Source: Ceratothoa steindachneri (lineage: Eukaryota; Arthropoda; Malacostraca; Isopoda; Cymothoidae). Taken from it: 64,000 nucleotides of DNA. A model generated the notes under the pieces. It was not told the origin of the DNA. It saw only the letters and a list, made by a program, of their open reading frames with translations, and did no database searches. Shown piece by piece: positions 1 through 10,038 of this stretch. Location: assembly GCA_963969495.1 (NCBI GenBank), contig OZ018321.1, forward strand, positions 194,543,796 through 194,607,795, written 5' to 3'. A program made the translations under genes and the position numbers. Position 1 is the first letter of the stretch. Each line of letters starts with the position of its first letter.

Positions 1-12
1 CGCCTCGAAACC

Positions 13-2262
13 TTAGGCGGGCGCTGCGGGTTCGGAGGCGGGGGGGGCCTCTTTTCGAGGAACCTCCGTCTCCGAGCCACTCGCTCCACCTCGGGGCGTG
101 GGCGAAGGAGCCGAAGCTTTTTTGTTGCTGTCCTCCTTTCGGGGGACAGCTTTAGGAACCCCTGAAGATGGCCTAGCGACCATCTTCAGGGGTGTTGCCT
201 CCCGTGAGTCTAACGACTCTGTGGAGGCGCGTGGCCGTTTCGCCTTAAGGGAAACGGTCACGCTAGGGGAAGAGGGGGGAGCCCTAGTTTTAGCCGGGGC
301 TGGGTATGAACCCTTTTTGCCGCCAGCTTTACCAGGGGAGCGCCCGGGTTGGGTAGAGCCCGCAGAAGGGCTCCGAATGGGCGCGGAAACAACCTTGCTC
401 GTTGGCCTGGATGGGCCAGGAGTAGAGGGTGCCTTTCGAACTACTGAGGCATATGACGTCCCAGGCAGAGCTGGGCGCGCCAGGACCAAGTCCTTAGCCT
501 CGCGGAATGAGAGTCTATCCTGGGCCTGAACGGCCAGGATTTCTTTCTTCAGGAGATATTCACCACATTGCTTCAAAGAAGCAGGGTGCGGCTCTCCGCA
601 ATTGACACACTTGGCCACACACGGTTTGGACTCATCGTGTGCGACCTTGGAGCAATTTACACAGACTTCGGGTGACCCCGACTTTGCACGTCTACATGAG
701 CGATTCGTATGGCCGAAGCGGTGACAGTAATAGCACCGCCGCGGCAGTGGCACGAATGCCTTCACGCGGTAGCGGTCCCACCTGGCACGCACCGACTCAG
801 GGAGCTTGTCACAGTCGAACGTGACGAAGAGTGTAGGGGTGGGTCTCGAGGCCCCTCCCTGTTTTCTCATCACACGTTCGACCTTGACCGCCCCATGGTC
901 GGCCAGCTCTAGGGTGATGTCCTCAATGGAGAAGTCAACGAGTTCCCTCGCATAAACTACTCCTTTTACAAAGTTCATGGTAGAGTGCGGCGTCACACTC
1001 ACCGGGGTGCCATAAAGTGTCCGAAGAGCACTTATCTTGGCCGCCTCGGCGGGATTCGCCGCATTCGCCAGAAGGCTGCCGTCCGAGAAACGGGTCACAT
1101 TCGGCTCTCTACCAATTGCACTAGCTAATCCTCTCCTCTGATGGATCATGTTGCCCTTGGACAACATGGTGCCATCAGTGGAGCGAATAACGAGGAAGCG
1201 TTTGAAGCCAGCGGGCTCGAAAACGCCAGGTAACCTCTGAATGAGGGGCCCCGATGTCATCGAGGCTCCGCCCTGTGCACATTTGGTGTTAGTCTTGGTC
1301 AGGGGCTCTGCACACGAGGGGGTAGAGGGGCCGGATGTGCCGATCTTGGCTTGGTCGCCTACCAAAGTGGCAGCAGACCTATCCGTCCCTGCAGCCCCCG
1401 CGGATGGAGAGGAGCCCCGAGTCCTCTTTGTCTTTCTAGTCTTTTTCTTTTTTGGAGAGGAGGGCGGGGAATGAACCCGCTTCTTACCTCCGCCGGCAGA
1501 AGCCCCCATGCCAGATGGGCCGGTTTCAGCCAGGTCCCTCTCCGAAATGGAGAAGTTCCTGGTAGTCGTGGGGGCACCTGTCGGAGGAGATCCCTCCCCT
1601 CCTTGTATTGCCTCGGAGCCCTCAGCCGTTTGAGGGGGACCTTGCATAGGGGCGGACTCGGGTTCGGTGCTTGGCGCCGAGCCCGGATTCCCCCCCATGG
1701 AAGGCCCTAACCTCTGAGGCTGGGTCTCCTCAAGGACCATGTCTATCACAGGAGGGGCCTCCAGTTGGCCATCCCCTCCCAGGACATCGCAGGTCCCCTT
1801 GACAGCGTCAAGAGTCATTTGTGGGGAGGCACAAGCCTTAACCCTGGCAAGGTTTAATATCCTTGCCAGCAGGTCTTTTGAGGGAAGCGACCGAAGGGGC
1901 CTGGCTTCCCTCTCCCCCCTAAGGGGGTTTGCCCTACCGAGCCGCTTGTACGAGGGGCGGTCGGCAATGGGCTGCCTGCTGGCTTTCTTGGCAGTCCCCT
2001 TAGAAAGAAAAGGAGGGACTGCCGCTGGAAATAGGGAGGTGCCCGAAAGCACCTCCAGAGAAGGGAGTGAGGGGAAGTCCCCTACACCCGTAGGCGTAGG
2101 AGAGGAGTAAGCCTCCTCTCCGGTTAAAGAAGTATGGAGGGTCCCCTGCGCAAGCACAAGGAGGGGGACCTCCATTTTTTTGGTGGAGCTGCCCGAGGGC
2201 GGCTCCGTTGTTCTTGGGGAAGTTGGGGGTTGGTTTTTTTTTTGATAATCATCATTGGGCAT
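13..2262 (-). pseudogene. LINE ORF1 (Gag-like, CCHC) copy A, C-terminus frameshifted
   Basis: This is a Gag-like nucleic-acid-binding protein of a Jockey/I-type LINE, expected to coat the element RNA. The 749-residue frame has a long low-complexity Pro/Ser/Lys N-terminal half with a basic KKKKTRKTKRTRG stretch, a conserved central region, then three zinc knuckles at about residues 507-564: CX2CX4HX4C, CX2CX4HX5C and CX2CX3HX6C. The annotated start is MPNDDY; a second in-frame Met (MEVP, near 2175) is the one shared with copy B. Near position 50 copy A has 8 G plus 2 C where copy B has 6 G plus 3 C. This one-base gain shifts the frame, so A stops at TAA (13-15) and lacks the C-terminal tail of B. 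It is called a pseudogene for that reason, although the knuckles are intact. Confidence 0.85.
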
Positions 2263-2792
2263 GGTGACCCTCTTATTTACACGGAACGCAACAGCTCACC
2301 ACCTCTCACAGTTGCCCGCACTGCAAGAGGTGCTTGCAGGCCCGGCAGAGCCAGGCGCCGCCATTTGGGACCACCCCTCCCGCTTGGTGGCCTGGCAGTC
2401 CATCGGCATGGCGGCTCCACCTTAGACACGGCGTAAAAATGATAGATTTTGAAGACGAGAGGAAAAGGGATGTTGGGAAGGTATGGGTGGGGATAAAGCA
2501 GGTAGTTAAAAACCAGCCACCCCAGACCGGAGCTCAGGGGTTAAGGGACATTGTCCCCTCCCCCCTCAGCCCCGATTCGGGACGATTGGCTTAGAAGAAG
2601 GTCAGCTTCTACCCTGTGAAATTAGAGGCTGACCAGAGAAAGTTGTGGGAGAGGTTGTATGAAAAGCGACGAGGTAGGAGAGATATACAGGCTATCTGAA
2701 GGAAGGAAGAGAGGCTAAGCTGGGGCCGGACGGAGCGCTGGATCCCGTCAGCACGGCGGCCAGGATGGCAAATCGCCGCGCCCCTTACGGGG
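2263..2792 (-). other. LINE A 5' untranslated region
   Basis: About 530 bp upstream of ORF1, homologous to 10039-10654 and to 11031-11627. The family's sense-strand 5' end is CCCCGTAAGGGG, a short inverted repeat. LINEs of this type usually carry an internal promoter here; no specific promoter box is identified. Confidence 0.7.
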
Positions 2793-3680
2793 CACTGTAT
2801 TTGGAGAATTTCAAGTAAAGTACGAATAGTCGGGGAGAGACAGTGACCTAACCCTAGTCTAAAGTCTAAACGAATTCGAATATAAAATAAAAACACTGTA
2901 ATATTCCAATAGTCGGGTAGACGCATAGAAACCTAAGCTAATTAAAATATAAACACGGTAAAATCAAAATTGTCAAAGATAGAAATGAATCCCCGACCTA
3001 ATTTAATGCTCTTAGCATGTAATATACGAGTACAAACAATACAAAATCTCAATAATACCGGGAGACACATAGTGACCAAAACACAAACTACACTAATTAG
3101 CATTAAAATAAAAACACCATAAAATTCCAAGAGTCAAGGATACGCATAGTAAATTAACAGGGCAAAATTGCAATATTCGGGGAGACACATAGTGACATAG
3201 CCACAGACTAAACTCATTAGCGTGTAAAATATAAACGCTGTAAAATGAAAGTAGCCGTAGAAACCTACAGTCATATAATCCCAGCCTAAACATTTTGAGA
3301 TGTAAAATATAAACACCGTAAAGTCTCAATAGTTGGGGAGACACATGGAGATATAACCCTACTCTGAACTAATTAGCATGAAAAATACAGAAACCTTAAA
3401 ATCACTGTATTGGGAGAAATTCAAGTGATATAAACCCAGCCTAAACTATTTAGCAAGTAAAATAAAAACACCGTAAAATATCAATAGTCAAGAAGACACT
3501 GAGGGACATAACCCAGGTTAAACCAATTAGCGTGTAAAATGCAAACACCGTAAAATGCAAATAATCCAAGAAACGCAGTCAATTGACTAAACCTAAACTA
3601 ACCCACCCTAACTAATTAGTATAAAATAAAACTCTGTACATCACATTAACCAACAGCTAACTAATTATCATGTAAAATCA
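2793..3680. repeat. ~78-bp satellite array, left block
   Basis: Diverged tandem copies of an AT-rich unit of about 76-80 bp. Recurrent words are aattagcatgtaaaat, aaacaccgtaaaat, caatagtcggggagacacat and taaccccagcctaaac. It is interrupted at 3681 by LINE B. The last 13 bases (3668-3680) are the left copy of that element's target-site duplication. The small open frames here are chance products of the repeat. Confidence 0.9.
3668..3680. repeat. target-site duplication, left copy (LINE B+C)
   Basis: The 13-bp word tcatgtaaaatca directly precedes the poly-T (sense poly-A) end of LINE B. It recurs exactly at 11628-11640, directly after the outer 5' end of fragment C. Removing the insertion and one copy restores a continuous satellite unit. 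Confidence 0.88.
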
Positions 3681-3961
3681 TTTTTTTTTTTTTTTTTTTT
3701 TAAGAGCTCATCTGGCGACTGCCTACTTGGGCATTAGTCGCCGTATTAAAACTGGCCTAGTTCTAGGCTACTTTAAAATGAAATTAAAGAGAGAAAAAAA
3801 AAAAAAACAACACCCCAAAAGGAGGAAAGGAAGCAAGCTGGTGCGTCGGGGAGAGGTCCCCCCGGCGCAGGAGCATGCAACTAAAGAAAAAAAAAAAAAA
3901 AAAAAAAAATGCAAAAAAACAACAGAAAACAACAACAAAAAACAAAACAAACAAACCTTGC

Positions 3962-6900
3962 TTAAATAATAGGGAGAAGGCCGGCCTCCCCCAAGAAGTC
4001 AACAAGTCCACAAGTCAGTGTGCACGAATCTGTCCCGAGCACAAGGGACAGGCGGTAGCGACCCCGCCCATCCCGGTACTGGGACAGGTATCGTGCGCGA
4101 AGATCACCCAGACTGGGACATTCGACAAGAATGTGCCGAACAGTCTGCGGGACGACGCAGTCATTGCAATAGGGCGCAGGCGAGCGCTCCATCAGATAGC
4201 GATGCGTCACACGAGTGTGTCCGATTCGGAGACGACAGAAAGCAACCTGAAGCCGCCGCGGCATTGGGGGATAGGTCCATGGGAACAGTCGCGGCGCAAT
4301 GGCACGCAACTTTAAGTTCCCTTCGACCGTCTCCCATCTTCTTTGCCAAGCAGTCCGAAGAGCTGCCCTTATTCCTGCCATGTAGTCGGTGTGAGGAAGA
4401 GCGAAACGCTGGTCCGGTCGCAGAGTCCTCGCGGACTCTTTGGCGCCCTCATCGGCGCGCTCATTCCCCGCAATTCCTACATGTCCAGGAACCCAGCAGA
4501 AGATAATCTCGACATCTGCCCGGCTCGCCAAAACCGTGGCGTCACGGATATCGCGAACCAGGGGATGCGGAGATTCCAATGCCCCGAGAGCACTCAGGGC
4601 GCTTTGTGAGTCGCTATAGATCACAATCCGGTCTCCGAACCGGGCACGTCGCGTAATCTCCCGTACCGAGTGGTGTATTGCCACCAGCTCGGCCGTGAAG
4701 ACAGACGCAGCGCCTGGTAGAGCCCCGCTGACTTCAAACAGAGGGGATACGGCGTGGAAGCCGACCCCCTCTTGGGACTTGGAGCCATCCGTATACACTG
4801 GCACGGTACTAGCGTGACACGATGTGTGCTCCAAAAAGGTCGAACGCAATACTCCCGGCGCAGTACAAGCTTTGGGAGCAGAGGCGTGGCGACAAATAGC
4901 CAAACGTGGTACCCTCCAGGGTGGCGTCCTGGGCAGAACCAGGGGCGCCACCGGCCCGAGAGCTATATCTACCTCTCGAAGGAGTTTCCTGGCCCTAAAC
5001 CTAAACGGCTTAGGGTATGACTGGCGTCTCTCGGCGGCATAGGCACCATCGAGATCAGCTGCGGATGCAGTGAGAGCTGTTTGCGACTGAGGGAGGCGCC
5101 GGGCTCGCGCGTACAGGCGAGTGATGCACTGCACGCGGCGCAGAGCGAGTGGCATCTCCCCAGTATCGACCAACAGGCTCTCAATGGGGGAAGTGCGGAA
5201 GGCACCGGTCGCGAGGCGAAGGCCGGTGTGGTGGATCGAATCCACCTTCCGCAATAAACGTTCGGCTGCGGATGCATAAAACTCGCATCCGTAGTCGAGC
5301 TTCGAGCGAACAAACGATCGATAAAAAAGTAAGGCGGTAGCCCTATCAGCGCCCCAAGCGCTGAACGTCACGGAACGGAGAATGTCCATGGCGCGGGTAC
5401 AAGAGACCCTAAGGCTGCGAATATGAGCCTCCCAGGTGAGGCGTCGGTCGAATACAAGACCAAGGAAACGGTGCGACTCAACCACATCCAGGCGCACCCC
5501 ATTAAGAAACAAATCTGGGTCGGGGTGAAGCCGTGGATGGCGGCAGAAGTGCACCACCTTAGTCTTGGCCAAAGAAAACCGAAACCTGTGCGCTTCGGCA
5601 TAGCGAGAGACGCGGTTCAATGCCTGTTGGAGTCGACGCTCCAGAGTTGGCATCTGGGCCGCGCCAAAAGAGATCGAAAGGTCGTCCACGTAGAGCGTAG
5701 CGAGAACATCTTCCGGCAGCACCGAGGTGATGCCGTTGATGCTCAGGGCAAAGAGTGTGACACTGAGGACACTTCCCTGCGGGACACCCTCTTCCTGCTC
5801 CTTTGGGCCGGAGAGGGCTCCCCCCACCCGTACGCGGAATCGACGATCTCGCAAAAATTCAGATATAAAAATTGGGAGGCGTCCCCTCGCCCCCATCGTG
5901 TGGAGAATCTCCATGATACCGTATCGCCATGCGGTATCATAGGCCTTCTCCAGATCAAAAAACACCGTGGCGTAGTGCTGTCTACGAAGGAAAGCCTCGC
6001 AGACGGCACTTTCCAGTCGGAGCAGAGCATCCGACGTGGAGTGGAACTTACGGAAGCCGCACTGTGCAGAAGACAGATGGCCTCCGCTGTCCAGGAAATA
6101 GGCTAATCTAATATTTACCAATTTCTTCATCAACTTGCACACGCAAGAGGTTAGAGAGATTGGGCGGAAACCGGTCGGAGTAGAGTGATCTCTCCCCGGC
6201 TTGCGAAAGGCGAGCACAGTAGCGATTCGCCAGGAGTCTGGGAGAAGACCTTCCACCCAGATCCTGTTGAACAAATCTAACAGAAAGGCCATGCCTCGCT
6301 CACCCAGGTGTCGAAGCATGGCGTACGGGACATCGTCCGGACCATGGGCGGTGTCCGCGCACGAAGCGAGAGCGGAACGCAACTCACTCAAAGTAAACTT
6401 GTCGTTGAAGGGTTCTCCGCCTCTGGAGGTAAAGTCCAGCCGGCGGCCTTCCGCGACATCACGACGTGCATTGAATGCTGGCGGAGCAGCATCACGGCTA
6501 GAGAATGCGGAAAAAGCGGTCGCTAAGGATTCCGCCACGGACGCGGGGTCCGAGATTGCGGTCCCATTCTCCTGGAGAACGGGAGGGGGGTCCTGCGAGA
6601 ACTTGCCCCGAATCCTTTTGACTCGCTTCCACACCTCAGCTAAAGGGGTCTTCCCGTTAAGTGAAGACACGTATGCCCGCCAAGAAGAGCGGCGGGCGTG
6701 TGTCGAAATATACCGGAACCTAGCCCTAGCCCGACGAAATTCAGCGACAGTGAAATCGTTCGGGCGGCGCTTATAGCGCATGTAGGCATAACGCTTCTGT
6801 TTGAGGGCCGTCTCACACTCGGCCGACCACCATGGGAGTGGTCGGCGTGCAAAACGGCCAGACGTCCTAGGAATAGTAGTCAGGCCTACGGCGATGAGGT

Positions 6901-7792
6901 TGCCGGAGAAGAACTCAACGGCCTCATCTACCGACCTAAACTCCTCGACTGAGATAGAGAATTCAGTCATTTCCTGAAATGCAGGCCACCGCGCCCGCGC
7001 CAAGCACCACCGAGGTGGTCTCTCAGGCGGCAGTTGCCCTGAAAATGATATTTGAATGGGAAAGTGATCACTACCATGGAGGTCATCGACCACCCCCCAA
7101 TCAAAATCAGGCTGTGCATCTGAAGAGCACAAAAATAGGTCAAGGCAAGAAAATGAAGCGGTTCTCGGACAGTGATGCGTAAACTCATCCACGTTTAGGA
7201 CACCCATCTCAAGCTCTTCGATCAGATCGGCAAGGACTTGTCCCCTGGGATTTATGAAGTAATCTCCCCAGAGAGGATGCCTGCCGTTCAGATCTCCAAG
7301 CAAGAGATAGGGCCTCGGCAACCGTGCCACGACGCGGCGGAAGTCCCCCGCGTCGAAGTCAGCTGACGGTGGAATGTACGCAGAAATGATAGTATACCTC
7401 CTATCCAGGTGCAGCTGCACAGCCACTGCCTGAAAGGAGGTATCTAAAGAGAAAGGAAGAACGGAGACATCATGCCGGGTGTAAACCGCGCATCCCCCAG
7501 CCCGGCCATCCCGCGGTGGTGGGGTCGCAAGACCCTTATACCCCGGGAGGGCAGGCAGCGGGCACGCGCCTAGCATGGTCTCATGCAAAAAAATAGCTAA
7601 CGGGGAACGGGACGAGACGAGCCTCCGCAGCTCCTCCCAGTTGGCCCGGAGTCCACGGCAATTCCATTGAAGGAATATGCCCTCCAGGCCTAGCTCGGAG
7701 GAGACGCGGGGGCCCTCCTCGAATTGAAGCCCGTCACGGGAATGGCCGTACGCTTCCCGGGGGCAGAACCCCGGGCGCTGTTGGCCGGACAA
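3962..7792 (-). CDS. LINE ORF2: endonuclease, reverse transcriptase, RNase H
   Basis: This 1276-residue polyprotein nicks the target and copies the element RNA by target-primed reverse transcription. Residues 38-250 form an APE-type endonuclease: QWNCRG (42-47), HET (70-72), GDLNGRHPLWG (166-176), SCLDLFL and GSDHFPI (240-246). The reverse transcriptase spans about 470-740, with FRPISL, FFDLEKAYD (611-619), GVPQGSVLS and the catalytic YVDD (701-704). An RNase H domain follows at about 998-1122, with TDGS, AEL, SDSQSA and ERADEG supplying acidic residues. A C-terminal knuckle has C1209, C1212, H1220 and C1225. The start MSGQQ is chosen because no other Met precedes the endonuclease. No frameshift or stop is seen. 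An RNase H-bearing Jockey or I-group clade is likely; the exact clade is not resolved. Confidence 0.95.
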   Translation of the reverse strand: MSGQQRPGFCPREAYGHSRDGLQFEEGPRVSSELGLEGIFLQWNCRGLRANWEELRRLVSSRSPLAIFLHETMLGACPLPALPGYKGLATPPPRDGRAGGCAVYTRHDVSVLPFSLDTSFQAVAVQLHLDRRYTIISAYIPPSADFDAGDFRRVVARLPRPYLLLGDLNGRHPLWGDYFINPRGQVLADLIEELEMGVLNVDEFTHHCPRTASFSCLDLFLCSSDAQPDFDWGVVDDLHGSDHFPIQISFSGQLPPERPPRWCLARARWPAFQEMTEFSISVEEFRSVDEAVEFFSGNLIAVGLTTIPRTSGRFARRPLPWWSAECETALKQKRYAYMRYKRRPNDFTVAEFRRARARFRYISTHARRSSWRAYVSSLNGKTPLAEVWKRVKRIRGKFSQDPPPVLQENGTAISDPASVAESLATAFSAFSSRDAAPPAFNARRDVAEGRRLDFTSRGGEPFNDKFTLSELRSALASCADTAHGPDDVPYAMLRHLGERGMAFLLDLFNRIWVEGLLPDSWRIATVLAFRKPGRDHSTPTGFRPISLTSCVCKLMKKLVNIRLAYFLDSGGHLSSAQCGFRKFHSTSDALLRLESAVCEAFLRRQHYATVFFDLEKAYDTAWRYGIMEILHTMGARGRLPIFISEFLRDRRFRVRVGGALSGPKEQEEGVPQGSVLSVTLFALSINGITSVLPEDVLATLYVDDLSISFGAAQMPTLERRLQQALNRVSRYAEAHRFRFSLAKTKVVHFCRHPRLHPDPDLFLNGVRLDVVESHRFLGLVFDRRLTWEAHIRSLRVSCTRAMDILRSVTFSAWGADRATALLFYRSFVRSKLDYGCEFYASAAERLLRKVDSIHHTGLRLATGAFRTSPIESLLVDTGEMPLALRRVQCITRLYARARRLPQSQTALTASAADLDGAYAAERRQSYPKPFRFRARKLLREVDIALGPVAPLVLPRTPPWRVPRLAICRHASAPKACTAPGVLRSTFLEHTSCHASTVPVYTDGSKSQEGVGFHAVSPLFEVSGALPGAASVFTAELVAIHHSVREITRRARFGDRIVIYSDSQSALSALGALESPHPLVRDIRDATVLASRADVEIIFCWVPGHVGIAGNERADEGAKESARTLRPDQRFALPHTDYMAGIRAALRTAWQRRWETVEGNLKLRAIAPRLFPWTYPPMPRRLQVAFCRLRIGHTRVTHRYLMERSPAPYCNDCVVPQTVRHILVECPSLGDLRARYLSQYRDGRGRYRLSLVLGTDSCTLTCGLVDFLGEAGLLPII

Positions 7793-10038
7793 AGCGCTGA
7801 AGGCGCTGTCGCCTTCGAGGACTTATTGGGGGAGGTTGGGCTCGCCATGCGAGTCTTTTCCTCCCTCCGCCTCGAAACCTTAGGCGGGCGTTGCGGCTTG
7901 GGAGGCGGGGGGCCCTCTTTTCGAGGAACCACCGTCTCCGAGCCACTCGCTCCACCTCGGGGCGTGGGCGAAGGGGCCGAAGCTCCTTTGTTGCTGTCCT
8001 CCTTTCGGGGAACAGCTTTAGGAACCCCGGAAGATGGCCTAGCGACCATCTTCAGGGGTGTTGCCTCCTGTGAGTCTAACGACTCTGTGGAGGCGCGTGG
8101 CTGTTTCGCCTTACGGGAAACGGTCACGCTGGGGGAAGAGGGGGGAGCCCTGGTATTAGCCGGGGCTGGGTGTGAACCCTTTTTGCCGCCAGCTCTACCA
8201 GGGGAGCGCCCGGGTTGGGTAGAGCCCGCAGAAGGGCTCCGAATGGGCGCGGAAACAACCGTGCTCGTTAGCCTGGATGGGCCAGGAGCAGAGGGTGCTT
8301 TTCTAACTATTGAGGCATATGACGTCCCAGGCAGAGCCGGGCGCGCCAGGACCAAGTCCTTAGCCTCGCGGAATGAGAGTCGATCCTGGGCCTGAATGGC
8401 CAGGATTTCTTTCTCAAGGAGATATGCACCACATTGCTTCGAAGAAGCAGGGTGCGGCTCTCCGCAATTGACACACTTGGCCACACACGATTTGGACTTA
8501 TCGTGTGCGACCTTGGAGCAATTTACACAGACTTCGGGTGACCCCGATTTTGCACGTCTACATGATCGATTCGTGTGGCCGAAGCGGTGACAGTAATAGC
8601 ACCGCCGCGGCAGTGGCACGAATGCCTTCACGCGGTAGCGGTACCAACCGGCACGCACCGACTCAGGGAGCCTGTCACAGTCGAACGTGACGAAGAGTGT
8701 AGGGGTGGGTCTCGAGGCCCCTCCCTGTTTTCTCATCACACGTTCGACCTTGACCACCCCATGGTCGGCCAGCTCTAGGGTGATGTCTTCTATGGAGTAG
8801 TCAACGAGTTCCCTCGCATAAACTACTCCTTTTACAAAGTTCATGGTAGAGTGCGGCGTCACACTCACCTGGGTGCCATGAAGTGTCCGAAGAGCACTTA
8901 TCTTGGTCGCCTCGGCGGGATTCGCCGCATTCGCCAGAAGGCTCCCGTCCGAGAAACGGGTTACCTTCGGCTCTCTACCAATTGCACTAGCTAATCCTAC
9001 CCTCTGATGGATCATGTTGCCCTTGGACAACATGGTGCCATCAGTGGAGCGAATAACGAGGAAGCGTTTGAAGCCAGCGGGCTCGAAAACGCCAGGTAAC
9101 CTCTGAATGAGGGGCCCCGATGTCATCGAGGCTCCGCCCTGTGCACTCTTGGTCTTAGTCAGGGGCTCCGCACACGAGGGGGTAGAGGGGCCGGATGTGC
9201 CGATCTTGGCTTGGTCGCCTACCAAAGTGGCAGCAGACCCATCCGTCCCCGCAGCCCCCGCGGATGGATAGGAGCCCCGAGTCTTTTTCGTCTTTCTTGT
9301 CTTTTTCTTCTTTTTAGGAGAGGAGGGCGGGGAATGAACCCGCTTTTCACCCCCGCCGGTAGAAGCCCCCAGGCCAGATGGACCGGCCTCAGCCAGGTCC
9401 TTCTCTGAAATGGAGAAGGTCCCGGTGGGCGCAGGGGATTCATCCGGAGGAGATCCCTCCCCTCCTTGTCCTGCCTGAGAATCCACAGCCGTTTGATGAG
9501 GACCTTGCATAGGGGCGGATTCGGGTTCGGTGCTTTGCGCCAAGCCCGGATTCCCCCCCATGGAAGGCCCTACCGTCTGAGGCTGGTTTTCCTCAAGGAC
9601 CATGTCTATCACAGGAGGGGCCTCCAATTGGCCATCCCCTCCCAGGACATCGCAGGTCCCCTTGGCAGCGTCATAAGTCTTTAGTGGGGAGGCACAGGCC
9701 TTGACCCCGGCAAGGTTTAATATTTTTGCCAGCAGGTCTTTTGAGGGAAGCGACCGAAGGGGCCTGGCTTCCCTCTCCCCCCTAAGGGGGTTTGCCCTAC
9801 CGAGCCGCTTTGATGTGGAGCGGCTGGCTAAGGGTGGCCTGCTGGCTTTCTTGGCAGTCCCCTTAGAAAGCATAGGAGGGACTGCCGCTGGAGATAGGGA
9901 GGTGCCCGAAAGCACCTCCAGAGAAGGGGGTGAGGGGGAGTCCCCTACACCCGTAGGCGTAGGAGAGGAGTAAGCCTCCTCTCCGGTTAAAGAGGTATGG
10001 AGGGTCCCCTGCGCAAGCACAGGGGGGGGGACCTCCAT
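7690..10038 (-). CDS. LINE ORF1 (Gag-like, three CCHC knuckles), copy B
   Basis: 782 residues, most of it colinear with the ORF1 at 13-2262. The N-terminal half is Pro/Ser-rich with a Lys/Arg patch (KKKKKTRKTKKTRG). A conserved block beginning GPLIQRLPGVFEPAGFKRF leads to three zinc knuckles at about residues 477-535. The C-terminal tail, basic and Ser/Pro-rich, is longer than in copy A because A is frameshifted near its end. The start MEVP immediately precedes a run of nine C in the sense strand. The longer N-terminus of copy A is out of frame or stopped here, so MEVP is the usable start. The reading frame ends inside ORF2. Confidence 0.9.
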   Translation of the reverse strand: MEVPPPVLAQGTLHTSLTGEEAYSSPTPTGVGDSPSPPSLEVLSGTSLSPAAVPPMLSKGTAKKASRPPLASRSTSKRLGRANPLRGEREARPLRSLPSKDLLAKILNLAGVKACASPLKTYDAAKGTCDVLGGDGQLEAPPVIDMVLEENQPQTVGPSMGGNPGLAQSTEPESAPMQGPHQTAVDSQAGQGGEGSPPDESPAPTGTFSISEKDLAEAGPSGLGASTGGGEKRVHSPPSSPKKKKKTRKTKKTRGSYPSAGAAGTDGSAATLVGDQAKIGTSGPSTPSCAEPLTKTKSAQGGASMTSGPLIQRLPGVFEPAGFKRFLVIRSTDGTMLSKGNMIHQRVGLASAIGREPKVTRFSDGSLLANAANPAEATKISALRTLHGTQVSVTPHSTMNFVKGVVYARELVDYSIEDITLELADHGVVKVERVMRKQGGASRPTPTLFVTFDCDRLPESVRAGWYRYRVKAFVPLPRRCYYCHRFGHTNRSCRRAKSGSPEVCVNCSKVAHDKSKSCVAKCVNCGEPHPASSKQCGAYLLEKEILAIQAQDRLSFREAKDLVLARPALPGTSYASIVRKAPSAPGPSRLTSTVVSAPIRSPSAGSTQPGRSPGRAGGKKGSHPAPANTRAPPSSPSVTVSRKAKQPRASTESLDSQEATPLKMVARPSSGVPKAVPRKEDSNKGASAPSPTPRGGASGSETVVPRKEGPPPPKPQRPPKVSRRREEKTRMASPTSPNKSSKATAPSALCPANSARGSAPGKRTAIPVTGFNSRRAPASPPS
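7756..7775 (-). promoter_or_regulatory. GC-rich hairpin in the ORF1/ORF2 overlap
   Basis: CCCGGGG and CCCCGGG pair around a 6-nt loop, 17 nt downstream of the ORF2 ATG on the sense strand and within the 103-nt overlap. In some LINEs, ORF2 is made by termination-reinitiation or frameshifting helped by local RNA structure. Here that role is inference only. Confidence 0.4.

Larger units (their letters stand above)
1..2792 (-). mobile_element. LINE copy A, 5' part (ORF1 plus 5'UTR)
   Basis: This is a non-LTR retrotransposon of the same family as the 3681-10654 copy, read on the minus strand. Only ORF1 and the 5' untranslated region lie in the window; ORF2 would continue beyond position 1. The 5' end is at about 2792, where the sequence cttacgggg gives way abruptly to satellite DNA; the same terminus is seen at 10654 and 11627. 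Copy A lacks the duplicated 5' piece found upstream of copy B. The matching terminal duplication lies outside the window and cannot be tested. Confidence 0.9.

Noticed and set aside
98..1710. Several plus-strand open frames opposite LINE A ORF1 (and the same at 7724-9973 and 10627-10944)
   Set aside because: They are antisense shadows of GC-rich ORF1 and recur only because the LINE recurs; no motif or start context.
4018..7182. Plus-strand frames opposite LINE B ORF2, up to 227 codons
   Set aside because: Antisense of a well-defined EN/RT/RNase H protein; no independent homology.
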